From: Sinorhizobium arboris LMG 14919
GTDB lineage: Bacteria > Pseudomonadota > Alphaproteobacteria > Rhizobiales > Rhizobiaceae
Direction of reading: 5' to 3'
DNA: 64,000 nucleotides
Assembly: GCF_000427465.1 (NCBI RefSeq)
Contig: NZ_ATYB01000014.1
Coordinates: forward strand, 1,573,570-1,637,569
Part shown: positions 1 through 7,355 of the stretch, in pieces
How the letters are laid out: every line of letters starts with the position of its first letter
Numbering within the stretch: position 1 is the stretch's first letter
Notes under the pieces: generated by a model
What the model saw: only the letters and a program-made list of their open reading frames with translations
Database searches by the model: none
Told to the model about the DNA's origin: nothing
Made by a program: the position numbers and the translations under genes

Positions 1-106
1 TCGCATCGCCAAGTGTTTTCTGGTTGGTTTTCATCACAGTAGCTCGGGCGGGTCCTCAGTCGTGCCCTGTAAGATACCCAATGAGCCGCTTTCTACAATC
101 TGGAAG

Positions 107-640
107 CTAGACGTTCGCCAGCGTGTACGTGCTTGCGCCCAGCAGCGCATTGAATGCCCGGCTCGTGCCTCGAGCGATGAAAACCAAGTCTCGTTCCAAG
201 GTCCGCGGAGCACCCAGACGTTGCCCGCCGCCTGCGCAGAGAACGGGCTGAAACGCGTGGTCTTGTCGCCGGATTCGGGTGTCGCCCGAACCGTGAAGCC
301 CGCGAGCAGCTTCGTAAGGTTGGTGACCTGCGATTTGCCGGCCTGCCCCGGGTCCTGAGGCAGAGAAATGTGCATTTCCTTGCCGTCGGCTTCGGCCGTG
401 TTCTTTATCAGCCGCTCGACGCCGGTTGGCGACAGCCGATCGTGGCAGTGGTGAGCCATGATGTACCGGCCGTCCGGAAACTTTCCGATCTTGGTAGCGG
501 CGGTCCAGTCCGGATCGTTGCTCTCGGTCTTGGGCGTTGCACCAAGGTCCCAGCCCCGCATCGAGCGCGCGCCGGCCGGGATGGCATCGACCACCTCGCA
601 CCAGCCGCAGCGGAATAACAGCCCGGCCGATGCACGCGCT
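107..640 (-). pseudogene. Phage terminase large subunit, C-terminal remnant (frameshifted)
   Basis: A minus-strand frame carries the nuclease-domain signature of phage packaging ATPases: EVVDAIPAG, RGWDLGAT, NDPDWTA, then HCHDRLSP and LPQDPGQAGKSQ. The expected end (SRAFNALLGAS) is present but lies in a different frame, joined abruptly after FSSLEA at about 170-180. Compared with the usual family ending, roughly ten residues are missing at this joint, so a deletion has also shifted the frame. The N-terminal ATPase half is absent and the sequence above about 640 shows no terminase similarity. I read it as a dead prophage fragment. No other head or tail gene is visible nearby. Confidence 0.7.
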
Positions 641-802
641 TGATCGGCGGCCGCTCTAGCGCTGCAAGGGTTCCGGGTCTTCGGCTACGGCGCGAATGGC
701 CAGACACTAGACTACCTCTGACCTCAAGCCATGCTCAGAGATTATTGGGCGGGGACGCGGAAATGAGGCAGACCCCAGTACCGTACGCAAGGGAGACCAA
801 GC

Positions 803-1030
803 TTGGAAGCTATCGAGATTGACGGGCGAAGATTTCGCCTGATCCGCGGCAGTGACGTTCAGCGTGATGGGATGTATCTGGAACTATCGGATACCGACGC
901 TCAAAAAGCCTTAGCCGAAGTTTTTTACTCTGACGAAACGGGCCGAATGACCTTCTGGGCCCGTGAAGAAGACATCCCTTTCGAAGCGGTTGAACTGCTG
1001 ATTGAACGCAGCAAACAGTTTCTCCCGTGA
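803..1030 (+). CDS. Small acidic hypothetical protein (75 aa)
   Basis: A TTG start is preceded by a good ribosome-binding site (GGGAG about eight bases upstream). The 75-residue product is acidic and looks like a compact soluble fold, with an N-terminal IEIDGRRFRL strand, a DGMYLEL segment and a C-terminal helix (ELLIERSKQF). I do not recognise a named family. It begins a stretch of small genes, several of which belong to immunity-protein families, and its size and acidity fit such a role, but that is inference from context. It converges with a broken DUF4177-like gene. Codon use and the clean frame suggest it is a real gene. Confidence 0.5.
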   Translation: MEAIEIDGRRFRLIRGSDVQRDGMYLELSDTDAQKALAEVFYSDETGRMTFWAREEDIPFEAVELLIERSKQFLP

Positions 1031-1032
1031 GC

Positions 1033-1212
1033 CTCTTGAGCTACCGAAATGCTCTGCGCCTGCAGTGAGGGAGAAAATCAGCAGCCACTGGTATGTCGAT
1101 CTCCGGACCACCTGATCTAGGCGATACCCCTTGGCCGCCCACTCGTTGATGAGAGCTTCCATGCCCGGATCCCCGTAGGGCCGGAATCGTGTTCAATGAC
1201 ACGGTAGAGCAT
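1033..1212 (-). pseudogene. DUF4177-like small protein, broken by a one-base deletion
   Basis: An ATG at 1212, with AGGTG just upstream, opens MLYRVIEHDSGPTGI and soon runs into a stop. The shifted frame carries MEALINEWAAKGYRLDQVV then STYQWLLIF, which is the usual DUF4177 shape (an opening strand, a helix with a NEWAAKGY-type motif, a closing strand). Restoring one G in the run at 1171-1174 joins the halves as GPTGDPGMEAL. The family has no settled function. It lies among immunity-type genes and is probably no longer expressed as a full product. The exact 3' end is uncertain. Confidence 0.5.
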
Positions 1213-1256
1213 GCATCACCTCTTGGCTAAGGCTGACGAATTCTGGATAAAAGCGC

Positions 1257-1514
1257 ATGAGCCACGATCACTGCCCATGCTGCAAACACCGGACGCTGTC
1301 TGCTCGCGCCGAGCATGAAGTTTATCCGGTTTGCTTCTGGGAGGATGACGGCCAGGACGAGGATGAAGCCGACGTGGTAAGAGGCGGGCCTAATGGCCGC
1401 TTGTCACTGCATGCTGCGCGGGCCGACTATGCAGCTTTCGGCGCGTCGGACGAACGCTTCATTACCAAAGTGAGACCTCCGCGATCCACAGAGAAGTGGA
1501 CCATAATTAAATAA
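1257..1514 (+). CDS. Cysteine-rich CPCC-family protein
   Basis: The 85-residue product starts with the family hallmark CPCC (residues 6-9), followed by a second cysteine in YPVCFWEDDGQDEDEAD and then the GGPNGRLSLHAARADYAAFGAS core. This is the layout of the Cys_rich_CPCC family, thought to be a small zinc-binding fold. Only one cysteine remains in the VCFWEDD half where others might be expected, so metal binding is not certain. CPCC genes are often found in clusters of small proteins near polymorphic toxin and immunity loci, which matches the neighbours here. The start is the only ATG, with a weak Shine-Dalgarno. Its molecular role is unknown. Confidence 0.7.
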   Translation: MSHDHCPCCKHRTLSARAEHEVYPVCFWEDDGQDEDEADVVRGGPNGRLSLHAARADYAAFGASDERFITKVRPPRSTEKWTIIK

Positions 1515-1559
1515 GCTGTTCCATGCCGATGCTCATTCCTCGAACAGAGAGCATACTCC

Positions 1560-1880
1560 ATGAAAGCCCGCTATCACGGCTTCCGAATTCTGGATCACGA
1601 CAAGCAAGGTGCAGGCTGGTAGCCGGACGACCCTGAAGATTTCGAGTTCAGCATCGATTTCTATGCAGGATCCGGATGCGGAGCGGACGCCTTTGCGGCA
1701 GAGGTATGCTCACCGCGCCGCTTCCTGAAGAAACACGCAACCTCCCTCTGCTCTCCACAAGGCGTGCTAATCATGCCTTCGTTTGACCTCGTTGCGCTCG
1801 ACAAGAGATTCAGCGCTCAAACTTCTATATTCGCGCTCGTGGATTGGCATTCGCGTTCATCGATTGATGTCTCGAACTAA
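1560..1880 (+). pseudogene. Imm8-family immunity protein with an in-frame stop
   Basis: A 107-codon frame opens with MKARYHGFRILDHD and contains a TAG at codon 21 (1620-1622). After the stop it continues in the same frame with PDDPEDFEFSIDFYAG, AEVCSPRRFLKKH and VLIMPSFDLVALDKR, the order of segments typical of the Imm8 immunity family (a 'DPE-F' strand, a 'VCTP' strand, then 'L-V-FD'). One base change from GAG or CAG would explain the stop. No start codon with a convincing ribosome-binding site follows it, so the gene is probably dead. No matching toxin gene is present in the window. Confidence 0.65.
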
Positions 1881-1918
1881 AGCGGCTTACCATTTGCTCT
1901 GCCTGCGGGAATGAAATT

Positions 1919-1957
1919 CGACCACCCTACCGCATAGGCGGCGATCTTGGGTGGTCA
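1919..1957. repeat. Hairpin repeat, copy 1
   Basis: GACCACCC at 1920-1927 pairs with GGGTGGTC at 1949-1956 around a loop containing CGCATAGGCGGCGAT. A similar sequence lies at 2336-2377. The right arm overlaps the stop codon of the minus-strand gene at 1955-2146, so it may act as that gene's terminator, although no T tract follows. The shared loop sequence suggests the two copies are related rather than chance hairpins. Confidence 0.5.
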
Positions 1958-2146
1958 CTTACGCTCTCGCGTCTTACCCAACTCGGTAAGCGCGAAATGC
2001 GCGAGAAACGCGATAAAGCCGACTGCGCCCGCAAAAAGCGCAACGACACCACCGAACCACTCGGCGATCAATATCACCACGAATCCGTAGACCGCGGTGG
2101 TGGCGATAATTTTGAATGCGAGCTTCGGGTCACCAGTTGGCAGCAT
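1955..2146 (-). CDS. Small two-helix membrane protein (hypothetical)
   Basis: The 63-residue product has an N-terminal hydrophobic segment (about residues 10-32) and a second one (about 33-54), closing with a basic tail (GKTRERK). This is a plausible small inner-membrane protein. There is only a weak ribosome-binding site. The gene follows Imm32 and a larger membrane protein on the same strand after a 257-base gap. I do not recognise the family. A partner or immunity role is conceivable from the neighbours, but nothing in the sequence demonstrates it. Confidence 0.4.
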   Translation of the reverse strand: MLPTGDPKLAFKIIATTAVYGFVVILIAEWFGGVVALFAGAVGFIAFLAHFALTELGKTRERK

Positions 2147-2335
2147 GCCAACAACTTAACAACCAATGCGCTAGTTGCAAGCTCCGGCTGAGCCATGTGG
2201 CATACCAGTTGCCCTGCCTGCTGAAAGTGAAACCTCTACTGCCAGTTTAAGCGTTAATGCTGAACGGAACGGCGCGAGAACACGTCCAGTACGGATGTGG
2301 ATTTCTAATCCGTGCGGACTAAGCGATTTTTGCAG

Positions 2336-2377
2336 GCGACCGCCCCTCCGCATAGACGGCGGTCATCGGGTGGTCGC
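2336..2377. repeat. Hairpin repeat, copy 2
   Basis: GCGACCGCCC at 2336-2345 pairs over ten positions (one G-T) with GGGTGGTCGC at 2368-2377. The loop CTCCGCATAGACGGCGGTCAT resembles that of the copy at 1920-1956. It lies 26 bases past the stop of the minus-strand gene at 2404-2835, the place expected for a terminator. Confidence 0.5.
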
Positions 2378-2403
2378 GCTTGCCCAGTCGGGACTATCTG
2401 AAC

Positions 2404-2835
2404 TTATGTAGGTCTCTGATCCTTGCTGGCGGGTACAGATTCGCACTCTTTGACCAATTCTTCCCAGTACAAGACCTTCGCGCCGAGAATACTCTTCCGA
2501 TAAAGACGATAGCTTTGCGATCCCATCCTGTATGATAAGCGCATTGCAACGGACGGAAGTGCGCGCCAATTTATGACGAGATAAAACAATGAGAGCGGGA
2601 TAATAAACGACCTCAAAAGATCTTTTACCGCACTTCGATATTTGTTCGCCATATACACGATCTGAGCAATATCAGAACAAGAGATAACATAGTTTAGGTA
2701 TAAAATCCACGAGTTCACATAAATTGACAGTATCAAAATGCAGGGGATCACAAGAGCAATGACCAGGTGAACCAGACTGGTCGTTCGCGATTTGAACATT
2801 GATCCGTTCTGAATTGTTATTGTGATTGCATTCAC
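2404..2835 (-). CDS. Hypothetical membrane protein coupled to Imm32
   Basis: The 143-residue product has hydrophobic helices at about 20-50 and 80-97, with short basic loops between and a charged C-terminus. The base composition is visibly poorer in G+C than the core genes, pointing to foreign origin. A GTG start lies three bases after the Imm32 stop codon, so the two genes are almost certainly translated together. No family is recognised. Being coupled to an immunity-type gene, it may be a membrane partner or a separate immunity protein, but this is inference. A terminator-like hairpin follows at 2336-2377. Confidence 0.5.
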   Translation of the reverse strand: MNAITITIQNGSMFKSRTTSLVHLVIALVIPCILILSIYVNSWILYLNYVISCSDIAQIVYMANKYRSAVKDLLRSFIIPLSLFYLVINWRALPSVAMRLSYRMGSQSYRLYRKSILGAKVLYWEELVKECESVPASKDQRPT

Positions 2836-2838
2836 CGT

Positions 2839-3078
2839 CTAAAGGCGGGCTCTAGTGACCCGCACCAGTCGCAAGCTGTTCACGAGCTCGTATCGCTCGC
2901 CACCCTGCTTTTCTTCGGTGAGCGAGTCTCCTGCCCACGATTGCGTCTTCAGATGCATGTGACCCGGAGTATTCCTTAGCGCTTCAAGCTTACCAATCAA
3001 CAAATCCAGTCCTTCGCGGTCAAAGCAAAGGGCAACCTCGGGGTGCTCTGCGCTCTCGAGTTCGACAGTCAAGATCAT
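2839..3078 (-). CDS. Imm32-family immunity protein
   Basis: The 79-residue product shows the Imm32 pattern: an opening strand (MILTVELES), a helix with DREGLDLLIGKLEAL, the hallmark HMHLKTQSWAGDSLTEE (about residues 40-56) and closing strands. Families of this type neutralise toxins delivered by contact-dependent or type VI systems in other bacteria; the toxin partner is unknown here. The frame is intact, has an ATG start with GGACG upstream, and is followed three bases later by the GTG of a membrane protein gene. It is among the few intact members of the immunity-like cluster. Confidence 0.65.
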   Translation of the reverse strand: MILTVELESAEHPEVALCFDREGLDLLIGKLEALRNTPGHMHLKTQSWAGDSLTEEKQGGERYELVNSLRLVRVTRARL

Positions 3079-3209
3079 TAATCGTCCAGCCGGGAAATTG
3101 GCTCAGCCTCGCCATCAGTCGCCTGTGCGCAAGCTAGCAAATGGCGAGGCAAACGAAAAGCGGACGGCGCTCTCTATCAGCGGACGATCTGGGAAAAGAC
3201 GCATTTCTC

Positions 3210-3560
3210 CTATGCGCCAATTGTGAGCCTTCGGCGAACGTCAGAAGGTTCAACGTCAAACCCAGTCGCACGCTCCCCGCTCCAATTAATGCCAACCCTT
3301 ATGGAGTCTTTCTCCAAGCCTTCCAGCCACCTGTCGCGGAACACCTCCAGGCTGAGCCTGTGAGTGCCGAAGCGGCGATAAGAAGGAACAGTCTCGATAA
3401 TTCGCTGAGCCCGCGCTTCGGAAGACCAAAACGGCATGGCGGGTTTATTTGACTGGCTCGTCGAAGTCGGGAAACCGGTGTCGTCGCATATCGTCCAGAC
3501 GATTCCAGTTTCTCCAATTTCATCGAAAAACTTTTGGTAGTGGGCTGCCGCGAAGCTCAT
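3210..3560 (-). CDS. DUF2750 domain protein
   Basis: The 116-residue product matches DUF2750 from end to end: HYQKFFDEIGETGIVWTI at the N-terminus, PFWSSEARAQRI in the middle, then LSLEVFRDRWLEGLEKD and RVGINWSGERATGFDV near the C-terminus. The family has no established biochemical role. It is a single-domain soluble protein often found beside immunity-type genes. The gene reads toward Imm32 with a 131-base gap, so it may head the same transcript. No frame damage is visible. Confidence 0.75.
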   Translation of the reverse strand: MSFAAAHYQKFFDEIGETGIVWTICDDTGFPTSTSQSNKPAMPFWSSEARAQRIIETVPSYRRFGTHRLSLEVFRDRWLEGLEKDSIRVGINWSGERATGFDVEPSDVRRRLTIGA

Positions 3561-3736
3561 TAGGCCAGCTAAGCGATTTCCGCTAGCTTCCGCAACTGGG
3601 CAACTCGTAAAAATCCAGGCAATATTCTGCCAAGGCGGGAGGCGGTGAGTTCCTCCCTAAGGCCGGCGAGTGTTCCCTCTAATCGAGGTCCGCGATCAGA
3701 ACAGCCTGCAAATCACCAATGGTTGTGGTCGATTAG

Positions 3737-3855
3737 ATCAAGCTGATGGCGATGTACGGCTGGACTCGCCTCGCGATGGCCGAGTTTACACCAAGGAAGC
3801 GGACAAGAGGCGCCTCGCGAAGGCTGCTTCGGAACGCCTAGCGAACAGAATGTAG
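3737..3855 (+). pseudogene. Tyrosine recombinase (integrase) C-terminal remnant
   Basis: The frame IKLMAMYGWTRLAMAE runs into a frameshift at about 3781-3783 and resumes one frame over as VYTKEADKRRLAKAASERL ending in ANRM and a stop. Adding one G (GAG GTT TAC) restores a typical phage integrase tail with the tyrosine nucleophile in VYTKEAD. Everything upstream of the KLMAMYGW segment is missing. It points right, toward the tRNA-Arg 3'-end copy at 5223, with an IS481 element now in between. This is the arrangement expected of an element integrated at that site. Confidence 0.6.
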
Positions 3856-3910
3856 GTCGCACCTGAATTCCTGCTCGGTCGCACCTCAAATAAGATCAAT
3901 AACTTAGATG

Positions 3911-5212
3911 TGCCCGACCTGAGAGATAGGTAAACGGAACGTACCGGAGACATGGGTAACACTTTTCGCTTTTTGCGGGAGGTGTTGATGCCGTGGAAAG
4001 AGACTTCGGTGTTGGAGGAGCGTCTGCGATTTGTCGCCCGTCTGCTTGAGGGCGAAAGCATGAGCGAGGTGTGCCGAGCGTTCGGCATCTCGCGCAAGAC
4101 CGGCTACAAGATCTTCAACCGCTACAAGGATGATGGCGTGGAAGCGCTCACCGATCGATCTCGACGACCGGTGCGTTATGCCAACCAGTTACCTGATCCG
4201 ATTGAGGCAATGATTGTTCGCCTCAAAAAGGAGAAGCCTCACTGGGGTGCCAGGAAGATCAGGGAGTTGCTCGTCAAACGGCTCGCTGGCGATGTGCGCA
4301 TTCCAGCAAAGAGCACGGTGCACGCCGTGCTCGATCGACACGGCCTTGTGCGCCAGGCCCGCAAGAGGAACCGGGCGAACAAGGCCGTGGGCACGCACCT
4401 TTCGCAAGCGCTTGAGCCCAATGATCTGTGGTGCGCTGACTTCAAAGGCGAGTTCAAGCTCGGCAACGGCCGCTACTGTTACCCTTTGACGATCACAGAC
4501 CAGGCCTCACGCTATCTTCTTTGCTGCGAAGCCTTCGAATCGACGCGCGAACAGGGCGTCTTTGAAGCGTTCCGGAGGGTCTTTGCCGAACGCGGCCTCC
4601 CAGCAGCCATTCGCTCCGACAACGGCCTGCCTTTCGCAAGCCCGAATGGCCTCTACAATCTCTCCAAGCTGTCCGTCTGGTGGCTGCGATTGGGGATCGG
4701 CCTCGAACGGATCAGGCCCGGCCGTCCGCAGCAGAACGGACGCCATGAACGCATGCACCTGACGCTGAAGAGGGAGGCAACCCGCCCGCCAGGAAAAAAC
4801 ATCCTTCAGCAGCAGGCCCGGTTCGACGAATTCGTCAGGCAATTCAATGACGAACGACCACACGAGGCGCTCAAGATGAAGACCCCGTCCGACATCTTCA
4901 CGGCCTCAACCCGCCCCTATACCGGACTGCCGGAAATCGACTATCCCTTTCATGACAGGGAGGCACTCGTCACAAATTGCGGGCGTCTCTGCATCTATCG
5001 CAAGAAGATCAATATCTCCACCGTGCTGGCCGGCCAGAAGCTTGGAATCAGGGAAGTCGACGAAGGTATTTGGCTCGTCAGCTTCATGCACTATGATCTG
5101 GGATATATCGATCTGGAGCAGAGGACTTTGCAAACCATCGACAACCCGTTCGGCACGAGGTTGTCACCCATGTCTTAGGTACGAACTGTTACCTATGTGT
5201 CCGGGTCGGACA
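3911..5212 (+). mobile_element. IS481-family insertion sequence
   Basis: One transposase gene is bracketed by imperfect inverted ends. The left end (TGCCCGACCTGAGAGATAGG from 3911, continuing to GACATGGGTAAC) matches the complement of the right end (TGTCCGACCC then ACATAGGTAAC, ending at 5212) over about 50 bp with small gaps. No convincing target-site duplication is seen in the bases flanking 3911 and 5212, so either a later rearrangement removed one or the ends are a few bases off. The element lies between an integrase remnant and the tRNA-Arg 3'-end copy. Confidence 0.8.
3988..5178 (+). CDS. IS481-family transposase
   Basis: This DDE transposase catalyses movement of the surrounding insertion sequence. 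From the ATG at 3988 it has 396 residues. An upstream ATG at 3952 lies inside the terminal inverted repeat and is less likely. A helix-turn-helix (about 27-46, SEVCRAFGISRKTGYKIF) is followed by an rve integrase core with D151 (WCADFKGEF), D211 (RSDNGLPF) and E254 (QNGRHERMH). The C-terminal domain ends at ...RLSPMS just inside the right repeat. The frame is intact and all three catalytic residues remain, so the element may still be active. Confidence 0.92.
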   Translation: MPWKETSVLEERLRFVARLLEGESMSEVCRAFGISRKTGYKIFNRYKDDGVEALTDRSRRPVRYANQLPDPIEAMIVRLKKEKPHWGARKIRELLVKRLAGDVRIPAKSTVHAVLDRHGLVRQARKRNRANKAVGTHLSQALEPNDLWCADFKGEFKLGNGRYCYPLTITDQASRYLLCCEAFESTREQGVFEAFRRVFAERGLPAAIRSDNGLPFASPNGLYNLSKLSVWWLRLGIGLERIRPGRPQQNGRHERMHLTLKREATRPPGKNILQQQARFDEFVRQFNDERPHEALKMKTPSDIFTASTRPYTGLPEIDYPFHDREALVTNCGRLCIYRKKINISTVLAGQKLGIREVDEGIWLVSFMHYDLGYIDLEQRTLQTIDNPFGTRLSPMS

Positions 5213-5222
5213 AGGAAATGGA

Positions 5223-5271
5223 TGGCGACCCGTGCAGGATTCGAACCTGCGACAACCTGCTTAAAAGGCAG
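5223..5271. repeat. attachment-site copy of the tRNA-Arg 3' end
   Basis: These 49 bases repeat 10,804-10,852, the 3' half of tRNA-Arg(TCT) including the encoded CCA, with two mismatches (positions 5232 and 5258). The remaining 5' part of the tRNA is absent. A direct repeat of a tRNA 3' end about 5.6 kb from the gene is the usual footprint of integrase-mediated insertion. Confidence 0.8.
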
Positions 5272-5499
5272 AAAGCGAATCCAAGGTTTTCAAGCTGTGC
5301 GGGAGATCGGTTTACAATCTCCGCCCCGAAATTCATTGACTAATCCGGGTTCGATGTAAACGGAAAACGCCACCCACTGTAACTGAAACACAGTCGCCTC
5401 ATCCTATCGCGGCCTGATGCCCTTGCACGATGGGTGCCGGAGCTTTCCATCGTGAGCGAAGTCTCATGTAGAGACGGCCACAATGAATTTGGCTGGAAG

Positions 5500-5721
5500 T
5501 CATTCATAGAAGGCTCCCGCTTGTAATAAAAAAGCGACGAGCTTCCATGGGTTGGTTTCGCATTGTGGCGCGCCGTCTTTTAGCCAGGCGCTCATAGCTT
5601 CAAGGTAGCTTGCAAGGTCAGTGTTTTCCCATCGGACAGCGCCATTCTCGAAATCGGTTCGCATCGACGCCAAATAATTTAGGAGACTTTGCTGATCGAC
5701 AACGGTCTCAATATCTATCAA
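5500..5721 (-). CDS. DUF7660-type small protein
   Basis: The 73-residue product has WENTDLASYLEAMSAWLKD in the middle and NPWKLVAFLLQAGAFYE at the end, the pattern of small proteins grouped as DUF7660 (a WEN-tL-yLeA motif followed by a C-terminal W-fA-lL-aa-YE). A TTG start is used, with GAGG eight to nine bases upstream. The only nearby ATG (5726) leads straight into a stop. Function is unknown. Its relatives frequently accompany immunity-type genes, which ties it loosely to the cluster at 0.8-3.6 kb, although it is in the tRNA-proximal element. Confidence 0.6.
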   Translation of the reverse strand: MIDIETVVDQQSLLNYLASMRTDFENGAVRWENTDLASYLEAMSAWLKDGAPQCETNPWKLVAFLLQAGAFYE

Positions 5722-5879
5722 ATCATTACCTCGTCTCGAATCATGAGATTGTCACCGTGTATTGCCCGACGCTTTCTGGGACAACTGATCGACACGCTGA
5801 CTTATGAAGAGGTAGAGGTTAGTCGAGAACGACCCGACAAACCCCGCCACCAGCATTAAGGTTTAAACTTCTAAAATTC

Positions 5880-6262
5880 TCAAGCTAGCGTAAAAACCAC
5901 TGCATCGTCCGCCCTCTCGCGTATCCCCTGGAACGATGCATGCCTCAGTTTCCCCTCGTCCGTCCAGGTGCGATACTCGACCTCAGCGACAAGGACCGGC
6001 TCGACGAAGACCGCCACTCTCCTTTTGAGTGCTACGGCCGGCGATCCATCCCTTCGAGCAGCTTCCGCAGCTCGCGCGAAAGCTCGCTTGACCAGCCGGT
6101 GCCGCAGCCGCCGACAGAGACCATCTGTCCGTCCTTCCACGCGCCGAGTAGCAGCCGGCCGAGATGGCCAGGCAAGGTCGACGGCTCGAAGCCGACGACG
6201 ACGAGCTATCCCGGCGCTTGCAGGTGATCTTCTGCCACCAATCTCCGCGGCCGCTGCGGTAA
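5880..6262 (-). pseudogene. ligD: ligD 3' remnant (NHEJ DNA ligase D), two frameshifts
   Basis: Read on the minus strand, three frames in succession give one LigD ligase ending: KPYRSGRGDWWQKITCKRRD, then LVVVGFEPSTLPGHLGRLLL, GAWKDGQMVSVGGCGTGWSS and LRKLLEGMDRRP, then VALKRRVAVFVEPVLVAEVE and RTWTDEGKLRHASFQG. This is the oligonucleotide-binding C-terminal domain of ATP-dependent ligase D used in non-homologous end joining with Ku. One-base deletions near 6208 and near 6035 separate the frames. The catalytic lysine region and the polymerase and phosphoesterase domains are gone. Upstream it stops abruptly near 6262, close to the start of the divergent kinase gene. Confidence 0.8.
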
Positions 6263-6335
6263 GGCTTATCGATGTCGCAATCGCAAAACCGGGAGCAGCG
6301 TTGAACAGGCCCCGACGCATCCCCATCATTCTCTC

Positions 6336-7355
6336 ATGACCTTGACCACCCAGATTCAGGACGCCGCCCGCAAAGCCCTTCTCAACGTCGCCGGGCCGGT
6401 TGCAGCCGAGGCCGTTCTGACCCACCGCCGCCTTTCGTTGGGCAGCGAAGCGAGCGAAGTAGTCCGCGTCTCTGCCCGCTTTGCCGGCAGGAGGGGCAAG
6501 CCGCAGACCATCACCTTTGTTGTCAAGCACCTGCAGGGGCGCACACGGCGCGAGGCGACCATCTACCGCGACCTGGTGGCCACGCACGCGAGCGCTATAG
6601 CGCCACGGCTGCTGGATGTGCAGGATGGACAGGCGGCGTCGTTCCTGGTGGTGGAAGCCATCAACCAGGCCATGGCCTGGCCCTGGCAATACCTCGACCT
6701 CACGGCAGTCCTATTGCGGCAGTTGGGGCAATTTCACGTCGAGACGATGCAAAGCATGTTGCCGCTGACGGACTGGGACTATGAGGGCGAACTCGCCGTC
6801 AGCGCCGCCGAGACGCTCGCTCGGCTCGAGCACTTCCGGTACTATGAGGACCTGAGGCCGCTCGCGCGCCATGCCCGCATGCTCGACCGGGTTGTCTCGA
6901 ACCTCGCTCGGCTTCGCGGTGCCCTGTTGGACGAGAGCACGTTCAACCAGCGCCCGATCCACGGGGATCTGCATCCGGGCAACGCGATGGTGAGGAGGGG
7001 CATCGATCGCCGGCCCGTGATGATCGACTGGGGGCGGACCCGCCCCGGTTCGCCGCTGGAGGACGTGAGCTCGATGCTCCAATCTCTGCGCTTCTTCGAG
7101 CCGAGTGCGTTGCAGCGGCATGACCTCCTGCTCAAGGAATACCTGACGGGACTCGGGCGGGATCGCCGGATCGACGACGCGACGCGAGGCGCCTACTGGG
7201 TGGCCGGCGCTTCCAACGCCCTGGCCGGTGCGCTCAACGTCCACCTGCTGACGGTGATGGACGCAAGTCGCAATCCGCGGCAGCGGCGCCGTGCCTTCCT
7301 TGTCGCCCGGGACTGGCTGCGTGTCATCCGCCGCGCCCATGCCTGGGCGTTCTAG
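6336..7355 (+). CDS. Aminoglycoside phosphotransferase-fold kinase
   Basis: The 339-residue product has the kinase-like fold of the APH/choline kinase group. A VVKHLQG strand lysine (about residue 64) would contact the ATP phosphates, the catalytic loop is HGDLHPGN (209-216), and the metal-binding motif is IDWGRTRPG (about 230-238). The length is normal. The substrate cannot be read from sequence; aminoglycosides, sugars, amino alcohols and macrolides are all seen in this superfamily. The gene is intact among broken neighbours and starts about 70 bases from the divergent ligD remnant. Resistance should not be assumed. Confidence 0.8.
   Translation: MTLTTQIQDAARKALLNVAGPVAAEAVLTHRRLSLGSEASEVVRVSARFAGRRGKPQTITFVVKHLQGRTRREATIYRDLVATHASAIAPRLLDVQDGQAASFLVVEAINQAMAWPWQYLDLTAVLLRQLGQFHVETMQSMLPLTDWDYEGELAVSAAETLARLEHFRYYEDLRPLARHARMLDRVVSNLARLRGALLDESTFNQRPIHGDLHPGNAMVRRGIDRRPVMIDWGRTRPGSPLEDVSSMLQSLRFFEPSALQRHDLLLKEYLTGLGRDRRIDDATRGAYWVAGASNALAGALNVHLLTVMDASRNPRQRRRAFLVARDWLRVIRRAHAWAF

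Noticed and set aside
2171..2353. A 60-residue minus-strand frame reading HIRTGRVLAPFRSALTLKLA
   Set aside because: The stretch looks repeat-like but I cannot tie it to a family, has no start context and overlaps the hairpin repeat.
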